From Aliikangiella sp. G2MR2-5 (lineage in GTDB: Bacteria > Pseudomonadota > Gammaproteobacteria > Enterobacterales > Kangiellaceae), in NCBI RefSeq assembly GCF_015687155.1, contig NZ_JADPQF010000003.1, forward strand, positions 496,001 to 560,000: 64,000 nt of DNA, in the 5' to 3' direction. Positions within the stretch are counted from its first letter, which is position 1. The number at the start of each line of letters is the position of its first letter. A program made the translations under genes and the position numbers. The notes beneath the pieces were generated by a model. That model did no database searches and had not been told where the DNA came from. It was given only the letters and a program-made list of their open reading frames with translations. This document shows, piece by piece, positions 9,440 to 17,719 of the stretch.

Positions 9440-9476
9440 AAAAATACCTCGGTCAAGCTTCTCGACTTCACCGAGG
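9440..9476 (-). terminator. Terminator of the amidohydrolase gene
   Basis: CCTCGGT/ACCGAGG stem (16-base loop). Read on the minus strand it is followed by TATTTTTA, fitting termination of the minus-strand amidohydrolase. Confidence 0.55.
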
Positions 9477-9540
9477 CTAAATCATCCTTCCCTGGACAAT
9501 AAACTGCTTTATTGAAAGTTATTACAAGTGGTTAGTACAT

Positions 9541-10731
9541 TTAGTTTTGAGACGGTGCAGGTATGCCAAATATTCTACGAGCGTTGCCTGCCATAACCTG
9601 TTGAGCTTCATCGAAGCTAAGATCAACTCGTTGCATGCTCTCCAACACTAGCTCTTTGTAGGATTTCGTTTTGCCAGGGCTTCCTGGACCATCCGAGCCA
9701 TAGATGACTTTATTAAGAATATTCGAATTTTTGGCGCGCTTTAGAACACCATCCATAATTTCTCCATTCGGATCATTTCTTTCCGAGCCTAGTGCAGAGA
9801 TCTCGATATAGGCGTTTTCATATTTCTCTGCAAGATAGAATACCTCTTCTATCTTGCTATAGCCTTCATGATTGGCATCGTTACCCGCATGTCCCAGAAT
9901 AAATTTTACTTGTGGAAACTGCTTAACTGCTTCTTCGAGGTACATCGGATCGAAAGTTCGCATTACAAACGGAAGTTGGTCTTCTTCAAATTCAGAGACT
10001 TTGCGAAGAGGGCTTGTTCCTACATGGTGATACACAGGCTTGTTGTATTTTTGAGCCAGTTTATAAATATCAAAATACCTCGGATCATCAAAAGGGGTTA
10101 AAGTATGCGCAAAAGCTAATTTGATACCAACAATTCTGGGGTGGGAGAGAGCGGCTTCCAGATTGCTTAAATTCGATACCTTATCCCGGTCCCAGTCTGC
10201 AACATTGATACTTGCCAGTCCATAGAAAAAAGGCATGTCATTAAACGTGTTACGATCATCGTCAAGATAGCCTAGCAAGTCTTCGTTTGGCTCTATTCCC
10301 CAGGTTTCAGGCGCGTATGTGGCAAATAGAATGCAGTTATTTGCTGCGGCTCGGCGACACTCATTTTTGATTCCGATAAAGGCGCCGTAAGGGTTGAGCT
10401 GGAATGAAGAAAAAAATCTTAGAAGCGGGATCTTCAAAGAATCTGGCAGATCAATTGGGAAAACGCTTTTAACAAATTCCTTTCCTTTTGGACCAAGCTT
10501 GTCATAACTACCCGGGTGGAGGTGCATATCCAGAACATCCAGAGCTTCATTGGCATATAAGGTGTCGAATTTTTCCCAGTCATGAACCCACTCACTAAAC
10601 TCGTCAAAGTTAGGAACTTTATTCATTGGTGTGTGTGCTTGAGATGACATAGACGCTGCGAGTAGCGAACTCAGCCCTGCGCCGAGTAATACTTTCTTGA
10701 TTTTGCCAAATTTCATTTTATTAATCTGCAT
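9541..10731 (-). CDS. Exported amidohydrolase-family (amidohydrolase 2, TIM-barrel) enzyme
   Basis: 396 residues with a signal peptide ending near SSQAHT (about 33). The mature enzyme has the metal-binding DMHLHPG (HxH) motif early, KPVYHHVGT mid-protein, GHAGND and a late YGSDGPG (metal or catalytic Asp), the order seen in PF04909 amidohydrolases. Such enzymes hydrolyse or decarboxylate ring substrates; the substrate is unknown. An AGGAGG precedes the ATG. It stands alone between intergenic regions. Export is uncommon for the family but the signal peptide is clear. Confidence 0.85.
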   Translation of the reverse strand: MQINKMKFGKIKKVLLGAGLSSLLAASMSSQAHTPMNKVPNFDEFSEWVHDWEKFDTLYANEALDVLDMHLHPGSYDKLGPKGKEFVKSVFPIDLPDSLKIPLLRFFSSFQLNPYGAFIGIKNECRRAAANNCILFATYAPETWGIEPNEDLLGYLDDDRNTFNDMPFFYGLASINVADWDRDKVSNLSNLEAALSHPRIVGIKLAFAHTLTPFDDPRYFDIYKLAQKYNKPVYHHVGTSPLRKVSEFEEDQLPFVMRTFDPMYLEEAVKQFPQVKFILGHAGNDANHEGYSKIEEVFYLAEKYENAYIEISALGSERNDPNGEIMDGVLKRAKNSNILNKVIYGSDGPGSPGKTKSYKELVLESMQRVDLSFDEAQQVMAGNARRIFGIPAPSQN

Positions 10732-11155
10732 TTTGGTGGCCTCCTGGATATCGAGTGTTTTAATTATTCTCTGGTGTTAGTTTGTCTTTTGAACTAAGCC
10801 ATAAATTGAGTTGATAAGCCTGAGCAGTCGTTATAACACCGTAGAGTTATTGACCCTATGGTTGAGCTTGTGTATGAGAATTACGGCAAAATAATTGAAA
10901 TTTAGTGTCAAACTGGTGTGAATGGAGCGGGCTGCTAATAGTTCTTCAAAATCGCGAAGTTAAGCCTGACAAAGGTTAAGCTTCATGTTCGCACATTCTG
11001 TTATATCTCCGCTTGCACTGACTTTCAACTAAAGGGGACCGAGACTTATCTTTTAGAGGAGTAAATGGCAGTATCAGATTAACGCCGACAGAAGAGCATA
11101 AAGCATCAGACTCCTAACCCAGTTAATGCATTTTTATATTGTTAAAATTATATAG
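10732..11155. other. Intergenic region, no gene recognised
   Basis: Must contain the promoter of the amidohydrolase. A ribosome-site-like AGGAG followed by ATG near 11055 opens a frame of only five codons and is not called. Nothing else was recognised. Confidence 0.4.
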
Positions 11156-11617
11156 CTATTCCTGACTATTATTGCGCCAAATAACCTCACTACCTTTTGC
11201 GTAAGGATCTTTACTAGTTGGTTCTGCCCAGTGCAGTGTTATGGTAGGTTCTGATTCTTCCGCTTCGGATAGCGTGAGTTCAATTCTTTCATCTAAGCAA
11301 TTCGCGAGAATTATATATGGGCCTTTGGAACGATACACACGAATGAGTTCCGCATTCAAGAAACTTAAACTCTCAGGGATTTCTGCTTTATAAAACTGCA
11401 TTTGATAGTTCTCTTGAGAGTGAATTTTGTTTAGTTTCTGCACTTCAATGAATACCGTTTCTAGCTGCTTTGGTGTAAGCGAGCGGACGCGAGTAACTGC
11501 AGGATGAGACTCCGGGGCGATACAACCAAAGCCATGATAGGGGTCTCCATCGCAAGCCGATACACAGAATAAAACAGTAGTAACTGCTAGAAGAATATAT
11601 CTTATTTTGTGCATCAT
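11156..11617 (-). CDS. Predicted lipoprotein of unknown function
   Basis: 153 residues with a lipoprotein signal peptide and lipobox VSAC (Cys near residue 22). The mature part is hydrophilic with a few Cys residues. No domain is recognised and no operon partner is adjacent. A start at the first of two ATGs (11617) is assumed; no ribosome site is clear. Confidence 0.65.
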   Translation of the reverse strand: MMHKIRYILLAVTTVLFCVSACDGDPYHGFGCIAPESHPAVTRVRSLTPKQLETVFIEVQKLNKIHSQENYQMQFYKAEIPESLSFLNAELIRVYRSKGPYIILANCLDERIELTLSEAEESEPTITLHWAEPTSKDPYAKGSEVIWRNNSQE

Positions 11618-12372
11618 ATTAGTTGCGTCTAATACTCAATAAAAGGACCTAAGTTTCAGCAATCCGACAAAGAAGCTAAATCAAAGTGCTAGTTTGTCAG
11701 GTAGTAGGAGATTTACCAGTACACCAGATACCATAGCAAGAGCAGTAACCTTCTTACAATCTGGTTTTTCTAAATCTTTTTAGTCATCTAATGTCGGGTT
11801 CAAAATCTAGATTGTAATTCAATCTGAGTATTTAGCCGCATATGGCTATGTGAGGATGCTATGTGCAGCTTCGCTTATAGAATACACACTCTGATTCATA
11901 GTCAGCGCTTTGATTCTTCAATTTCTAGATACTCGACCCAATAGTTTGCACCCAAAATCTTCAGCATTGCTCAGTGCCATGCATCATCATGAAACTCCAG
12001 AGCTCTATTTTCTTCTCACTGTGCTTCAGATATATAATTGCTCAGACGGCTCTTTGGCGTCAGTTTCGCTCAGCTTTCCGATTTCATGTAAGCACCACTG
12101 ATATAGGTATCGTCGCTGTTTTAGATTAGCTATATAACCCTTCTCGTTGATCACGATTATCTTGCTTTGCTCACATCACGCTTAATTAACGCAGTAAATT
12201 TCATTGATAGTGGTATTGATGCTCCGAAAATTAGAGATATAACTACTTAAACAACCATCTTACAGCAGCGCGTAAAATCCGCAAGCGGTATTATATGAGT
12301 TGGTGAATTTCTATAACAGCGGACGCTAGTCGTTTAACTAAGCTTTGTAGTGTTCTTCTGCAGAATCTCTTT
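11618..12372. other. 755-base intergenic region without recognised content
   Basis: A 63-codon open frame (11910-12101, plus) has no ribosome site or recognisable product and is not called. The size suggests a decayed gene or a missed non-coding RNA, but I cannot show either. Confidence 0.4.
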
Positions 12373-13317
12373 TTAGGGAAGTGTATCTGCTTTTGAAAGA
12401 ACCTCAGTTTCAAATTTTGCCTTCAGATACTCTTCCGATAGACTGCTATGCCAGAGTTGCCTTTTTTGTCCTTTATCTTTCGCTATTTCGCCTATTCGAC
12501 CGGGATTAAATTTGAAGATGTTGCTTGTTTGATATTGAGCAATAGGATCCTCATAAGCGTCTTGCGGAGAAATGATCTTCCAACCATTACTTCTTAGCTC
12601 ATCCACTAGATTGCCAATAAAGAGTGCAGAAATATCCATTTCATGCAGCAATAATACATGTCGAGGAGAACGCCCGAGATGCTTTACTGCCAGTTGATCA
12701 TAATGTTCGATACTTTGCATCAACACATCAATATAGTAGTCGCGCATTTTATCCAGACTGATTTCTTCTCCCTGCACAATGGCCTTTTGAAACAGGCCTT
12801 CCATATACCAGTCATAGTTGTTGAGAGTGATATAGGCATTTCGAAATCCATTCTCTTTCAATAGTCGTCGAAAACCATCTCTCTTTTTTAAGGTGTCGCC
12901 TTCTCGCAAATAAGGGAAGCGAAACCACTTTCGATAGTTATCGAATTGTCTTAAAAGTAAATCGGCTTGCTCGAAATCCTGCGAATATTCTTCGAGACTT
13001 AGTTGGTTAAAGTCAGAATGGGTATGAGTATGGTTAGCGATGATATGTCCGGCGTCACTATACATTTTTAAGCGAGAAATACCTTCCTCATCCAGGCGCT
13101 TGCTGACCGAAAAAAAGGCTACTTGTTGAACTTCGTGTTGTTTGAGAGTTCTTATCAGCTTTTTTGCTCTTTCTGACCCACTAAAATAGCCTGTGGCGAA
13201 TCTGGGCGAGTCATCAAAGGTCAGGGCTATTTCTTTTGAATGTAATGGGCTTGCAGTGTAAATAAATAGCAGTGCGATTAAAGCCCGTTCGACAAAGTAA
13301 CGGAAAGTAGCGGTCAT
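12373..13317 (-). CDS. Exported polysaccharide deacetylase (NodB/CE4-like)
   Basis: Predicted metal-dependent deacetylase of N-acetylated glycans (peptidoglycan or chitin-type). Numbered from the ATG at 13317: signal peptide about 1-26, motif 1 TFDDSP (Asp35-Asp36), motif 2 NHTHTHSD (metal His around 96-100), motif 3 RFPYLREGD and the late LLHEMD segment. The open frame extends to 13395, but the start at 13317 gives a proper signal peptide and has CAGGA upstream. It heads into a protease-rich block and is transcribed in the same direction as the adjacent S8 protease, 101 bases downstream of it. Confidence 0.85.
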   Translation of the reverse strand: MTATFRYFVERALIALLFIYTASPLHSKEIALTFDDSPRFATGYFSGSERAKKLIRTLKQHEVQQVAFFSVSKRLDEEGISRLKMYSDAGHIIANHTHTHSDFNQLSLEEYSQDFEQADLLLRQFDNYRKWFRFPYLREGDTLKKRDGFRRLLKENGFRNAYITLNNYDWYMEGLFQKAIVQGEEISLDKMRDYYIDVLMQSIEHYDQLAVKHLGRSPRHVLLLHEMDISALFIGNLVDELRSNGWKIISPQDAYEDPIAQYQTSNIFKFNPGRIGEIAKDKGQKRQLWHSSLSEEYLKAKFETEVLSKADTLP

Positions 13318-13418
13318 TGGATAAATATCCTGCAGTAGGCGGCTGATTAGAAGTCGACAGATGATACCATACAGCGTTATCGCTTTTCCTTCCACCTGCT
13401 CTTAAATTAGTATTTTAA

Positions 13419-14849
13419 CTATAACTGATTTAGCTGAGAAAGTGTTTCATAAGCTCTTTCAATATTGAGCTTTCCATATCCAAATTCATAATCCTTCCCT
13501 GTTTCTCCCAAATCTAATGTTGTATCCAGAAAAGTGCGGACGATAGTGCTTACACTAAGAGCTGGAAAATCTATTTTTGCTTTCAGGAAAGACACTATTA
13601 CCGGTGCTATTGCATAAGAGGTTCCACTAACTTTCTGATAACTGTTGATAGCAATTGGTGAAGCAACTAACCAGTCTTTTCCTTGAGCAACCAGAGACAC
13701 GTGAGGAGATGATGTTTTACAACTGCTTTCGCCAGATGAAGTTGTTGCTAATTTCTGATTCTTATCGTCGATTGCACCGACACTAATTAGTGGTGTCGTG
13801 TCTGTGCTGTAAAATAAATTCGCCGGGGTATAGCTTTGCCCCGGCTCCATGCCATAGTTTCCGGCAGCAAAAACAGAAACAATATCAGAAAGCCAGAGTA
13901 GTTCCAGAGGGTATTGCCATTCGATATGGCAGCCCGGCTGGTCAACTAGCCAGGCGTTAGCCAGAACATCAACTTTCGATTGCATGAAAAACCAGTCAAG
14001 GCATTGGATCACCGTTAGCTTGTTGAACCTTCCCTGTGGAAGTCCGTTGCAGGACAAATATTTGATTTTATTTTTGTTGTAATAGGATTGTCTGTAAGCT
14101 TTTGACTCTTGATACAACTTGTCTATTAGATAAATGATTCCGGTACCGTGTCCCAGTCCGCTGTCGATAAGGTCATGTGAATCATTTGCTGGGTTGTATT
14201 GCAATACATCAATATTTTTAAAAGACTCATGCTTGTTTGACACCCCGGAGTCGAGCAAGCCTACCACAGAAAAATTGTTTGCTGATTCCCTGATTATGTT
14301 TTCTGAATAGATGTGATCTATCGCATGTTTGTACTTTCTTTTTTTATCAGAGGACGTGTAAAAAAATATTGCTGAATTGTTCAGCGCAACATATCTGATT
14401 TTTTTTAGTCTGGATTTTTGATCTTTTTTTAGTGATTTATAGTAATTATTTACAGATTCAATGTTGAGATTTTTTGTGAGATTTTGAATTGCTCTTTTGG
14501 TTTCCTTTTTTGTGAGTTTTAGTTGTTGAAAATTGTGTTTTAAATTTGTCAGGTCGATGTTTTTTTTAAATTCGATGTATTCTGAGTCAGCTGATAATTG
14601 CTGTTTAAATAATTTTTTATGGCGTTGTATGAGGCGTATTTTGTGAAAGCAGTTTTTGTTACGCTTGTCCACAAAAGCATTGTTTTTGTCAAGGCATATG
14701 AATTCTTCGCTGTATGCGTTTGATGGCGAAGCTAAAAATAGTAAAGCGGTACAAAAAAAGCAGGTGCTTATGAAATTATCGCTCATTATAGATTTTTTTT
14801 TGTAAAGGTTAAACCATCCATTAGTATCTCTTTTTTCTGTGGTTGTCAT
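13419..14849 (-). CDS. Exported subtilisin-like (S8) serine protease
   Basis: 476 residues. Triad: Asp200 (VVGLLDSG), His234 (GLGHGTG) and Ser411 (SGTSYA), with the oxyanion Asn331 (AAGN). The N-terminal 190 residues are Lys/Asn-rich, and the DNA there has long A/T runs unlike the neighbours, suggesting a different origin or relaxed constraint. No recognisable inhibitor I9 propeptide is seen. Two starts are possible: 14849 (used) or the ATG at 14786, which begins a compact signal peptide (MSDNFISTCFFCTALLFLA); neither has a good ribosome site. Sequence around the triad is less canonical than in the two plus-strand subtilases nearby. Confidence 0.8.
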   Translation of the reverse strand: MTTTEKRDTNGWFNLYKKKSIMSDNFISTCFFCTALLFLASPSNAYSEEFICLDKNNAFVDKRNKNCFHKIRLIQRHKKLFKQQLSADSEYIEFKKNIDLTNLKHNFQQLKLTKKETKRAIQNLTKNLNIESVNNYYKSLKKDQKSRLKKIRYVALNNSAIFFYTSSDKKRKYKHAIDHIYSENIIRESANNFSVVGLLDSGVSNKHESFKNIDVLQYNPANDSHDLIDSGLGHGTGIIYLIDKLYQESKAYRQSYYNKNKIKYLSCNGLPQGRFNKLTVIQCLDWFFMQSKVDVLANAWLVDQPGCHIEWQYPLELLWLSDIVSVFAAGNYGMEPGQSYTPANLFYSTDTTPLISVGAIDDKNQKLATTSSGESSCKTSSPHVSLVAQGKDWLVASPIAINSYQKVSGTSYAIAPVIVSFLKAKIDFPALSVSTIVRTFLDTTLDLGETGKDYEFGYGKLNIERAYETLSQLNQL

Positions 14850-15036
14850 TGTTAATATTTACCTATCTCGAATCGCAAATTTTCAACTTCACTAATATCT
14901 CGAAAGTCGAAGGCTGATAGTTGGTTTGTAGTAAAAATAACTGATAGCGTCTTCTGGCGGCATATGGGATATGCCGTATTCAAAATAAGTCAAGCGAGAT
15001 GTTTGCACTTTTTAATCTTATAACAGGAGATATAAA

Positions 15037-15900
15037 ATGACAGTTATGCGAAAACAGGTCATCAAATTTGCTAGTCTGATGACTATTTTAATAGTCTCAG
15101 GATGCGGCTATTCTGACTATCCAGGGCACCCTGGACATAAGACTCAAAATGAAGCTTATGTACCAGCCTGGAGTACTGTAATTTCTGGATTTGGTGATGA
15201 GTACGACGGTACCTACGTTTATTCGGTCAAGTATAACAACCGAAATTGGCAAAAAAGCAATTATCAGTTTAACGTAGAGATTAAAAGCTATCGTAACAAG
15301 GTCGGTAGTTCTTATCCTCATAGACCAAATGTTTTTCCTGATGCTGATGGGTTTGATCGTGCAACAGGTTTCGCTGGCGGTACTTACTATCCCTATTGGA
15401 CAGCAACCGACCAAGACGCAAATATTGACGGTGGCTTAGCAAATTTTGACCAAACTCATCCGCTTGATGAAGATGGAAACTGGATTGAACCAGGACTTAT
15501 TCTTGTAGCCAATGCGCCGGAACAGGAAGTTGACTCTGTCGATTGGGACTTGCAATCGAGTGTAAAGAGTGCAGGCGAATTATTAAATAGTTTGATATCT
15601 AATAAAGGCAAGCTGAATAATCTAAGTTTCTCTATTAAGAATATCGAGCTTGATGGCGCTGTGTATCCCGCAGGCGGATTTCAGTTTGAAGTGTCGACTC
15701 AGACCGGTGGCTTCAATCAATTCAAAATCGTTAACCAACCAGCGACTGCTCAACTCATTAAAAGTATTCTGGACAATACCCAGGATCTAAAAAAAGTTGA
15801 ACTCAAACTTCATCTGGAAAATGGAATGGTTGTCGGACTACCAAAAGATTTAAGTGTTCGCTTTAACCATAAGGTTTTACGAAAGCTTGGACAGCTTTAA
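15037..15900 (+). CDS. Predicted lipoprotein paired with a subtilase
   Basis: 287 residues. AGGAG precedes the ATG at 15037. The signal peptide carries lipobox VSGC (Cys near 23). The mature protein is hydrophilic and strand-rich, with no recognised domain. The subtilase gene starts only 28 bases after its stop, so the two are almost certainly one transcript. An anchor, inhibitor or substrate-presenting partner for that protease is an inference only. Confidence 0.7.
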   Translation: MTVMRKQVIKFASLMTILIVSGCGYSDYPGHPGHKTQNEAYVPAWSTVISGFGDEYDGTYVYSVKYNNRNWQKSNYQFNVEIKSYRNKVGSSYPHRPNVFPDADGFDRATGFAGGTYYPYWTATDQDANIDGGLANFDQTHPLDEDGNWIEPGLILVANAPEQEVDSVDWDLQSSVKSAGELLNSLISNKGKLNNLSFSIKNIELDGAVYPAGGFQFEVSTQTGGFNQFKIVNQPATAQLIKSILDNTQDLKKVELKLHLENGMVVGLPKDLSVRFNHKVLRKLGQL

Positions 15901-15928
15901 TTGACGCGATAATAAGGAGAAAATAATC

Positions 15929-17395
15929 ATGAAAAAAATATTTAAGAAAACGCTGGTTAGCAGTTTGGTTTTGGCGGCCGCGTCTATGTCTCATATCGCG
16001 TCAGCTAGCAATGAGCAAAATGTGATTGTAAAGTTAAAGAATCCATCAGCCTCTTTTTCGATTAGCGCGAGCCAAAAGGATACTCTTAATGTTTCACCAC
16101 AAGCTTTTCACCAGAAGCAGGGCAAACTACGGCTAGCAAATGTTAAATCTTTTATTCAGAAAAATCAGATCAAGCCTAAGCATGTATACAGCAATGTATA
16201 CTCCGGTTTTTCTGCGACTTTGACTCAGGATCAGATCGATTCTCTTTTGAAAGATCCTAATGTGGCTGCCGTTTATCCTGATAAGATATATAACATTTAT
16301 GGAGCGAGTTTAAATAAAAACGCGCCTGAACAGCTAAAAGCGAGCAAAAAATCTAAGGCCCAAAAAACAACTAAGCGAAAGCGTAAGTTAATCGACTGGC
16401 CACAAGTGGTTCCTCAAGGACCTGCTGATTCTGGAGCGATGATCTCAAGTTATAGAGGGAATGGCCAGCATGTATATGTGCTGGATACCGGTGTTGATGT
16501 TAATCAAAATGATATTAAGGATAATCTGGGGTTATCTTATGCGCCAGAATTCTGTCACTGGCCGGGAGACAATAAAGTATGTCCTATGCCATTTTCGGAT
16601 GATCATAGCCACGGCACTCATGTAGCAGGAACAATACTGGCAAGCGACAATGACATAAATGCCCTTGGTATGGCACCTGAAGCGACTTTGCACGCTGTAA
16701 AAGTTTGTTCTAATGTGGGTAGCTGTCCCGGTTCAACAATCCTGGCGGGGCTTAACTGGGCGGTATTTGACATGTTAGGTCGCGGTACCGCTTCTGTTGC
16801 CAATCTGAGTTTAGGTGGACCAACGGATGAAGACGCTGGTGTCTGTGATGAAAATGGTTACGCTGGTGATAACTTCATTGCCGAGTCTTATTGTAATGCA
16901 GCTCATCAGGGGATGGTTATCGTAGTAGCTGCAGGAAATGACTCTGATGATGCCTCTGGCTACTCGCCAGCAGGTCTGGACTCGACCATAACTGTGAGCG
17001 CATATTCCAGCTACGACCCGGAAACCGGTGAAGCGGTTTATACTAATTTCAGTAACTATGGCGTAGGTTCAAATACTTGGAGTGATAGAGAGTCCGGGGT
17101 AATTACAATTGCTGCCCCAGGTGAATCAATCCTTTCTCTCAACCGAACTCATGCTACAACAAGAATGAGTGGGACATCTATGGCGGCTCCCGCTGTCGCT
17201 GGTGCTGCTGCTTTGGTTCTTGAAAAATATCCACAAGCAATGGATTTCTCAGCAATGCAAAACGTTAGACAGCTGTTAGTTGATAATGCCACCATTCCAG
17301 CATTTTATTCAACCAAGCCTGATTCAGATGGAAATGAACTTAACTTTCCACACGAAGAAGGTTTGCTAAATCTGCTGTTTCTTGATGATGAGTAA
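15929..17395 (+). CDS. Exported S8 subtilase with I9-like propeptide
   Basis: Secreted subtilisin-family endopeptidase, 488 residues. Signal peptide about 1-27. An inhibitor-I9-like propeptide covers about 30-122 (VIVKLKNP start, NVAAVYPDKI end). A basic linker (KKSKAQKTTKRKRK, about 140-153) is a likely processing zone. Catalytic Asp186 (VLDTGVD), His228 (SHGTHVAG), Asn337 (AAGND) and Ser417 (SGTSMAAP). There are no C-terminal add-on domains, unlike the next gene. AAGGAG precedes the ATG. Second gene of a lipoprotein-protease pair. Confidence 0.92.
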   Translation: MKKIFKKTLVSSLVLAAASMSHIASASNEQNVIVKLKNPSASFSISASQKDTLNVSPQAFHQKQGKLRLANVKSFIQKNQIKPKHVYSNVYSGFSATLTQDQIDSLLKDPNVAAVYPDKIYNIYGASLNKNAPEQLKASKKSKAQKTTKRKRKLIDWPQVVPQGPADSGAMISSYRGNGQHVYVLDTGVDVNQNDIKDNLGLSYAPEFCHWPGDNKVCPMPFSDDHSHGTHVAGTILASDNDINALGMAPEATLHAVKVCSNVGSCPGSTILAGLNWAVFDMLGRGTASVANLSLGGPTDEDAGVCDENGYAGDNFIAESYCNAAHQGMVIVVAAGNDSDDASGYSPAGLDSTITVSAYSSYDPETGEAVYTNFSNYGVGSNTWSDRESGVITIAAPGESILSLNRTHATTRMSGTSMAAPAVAGAAALVLEKYPQAMDFSAMQNVRQLLVDNATIPAFYSTKPDSDGNELNFPHEEGLLNLLFLDDE

Positions 17396-17719
17396 TCATT
17401 AGCACTTATAGCGCCTCTTTAGAGGGGCGCTTCTGCTTGACTCAAGAAGCAGTATGCTTAAACAATCAATAGTCGCTAAAAGTATTTTAATGTGATTGAA
17501 CAATAAAACGATTTGAATTTTTAATCTCAATTTAAAAACTTAAACAAGTTTAAAAAAATTCTAGTGCGCTTGTTTTTTCTGTTTTCGAGATACTTTCATT
17601 TATATCTCATTTTCTCTCTTCAAAAATCATTGTTGTTTTACATACTGGGACAACTGGTCGGATGTTTAGTGCCAGTTATAACAGGACCAAAAACAAAACC
17701 CTACGAAAGGAGAAACCGA
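17396..17719. other. Intergenic region between two subtilase genes
   Basis: Apart from a terminator-like hairpin at 17410-17436, no gene is seen. The downstream frame can be read from 17564, but that upstream extension has no ribosome site and is rejected in favour of the ATG at 17720. The promoter of the second subtilase probably lies here. Confidence 0.4.
17410..17436 (+). terminator. Probable terminator after the subtilase
   Basis: GC-rich hairpin (GCGCC near 17411 pairing with GGCGC at 17426-17430) beginning 15 bases after the stop codon; the T-tail is short. Confidence 0.5.

Noticed and set aside
11910-12101. 63-codon plus-strand frame in a large intergenic region
   Set aside because: No ribosome site, no homology pattern, composition like the surrounding non-coding DNA.
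17564-17719. 52-codon N-terminal extension of the second subtilase
   Set aside because: No ribosome site, whereas AAGGAG and a signal peptide support the ATG at 17720.
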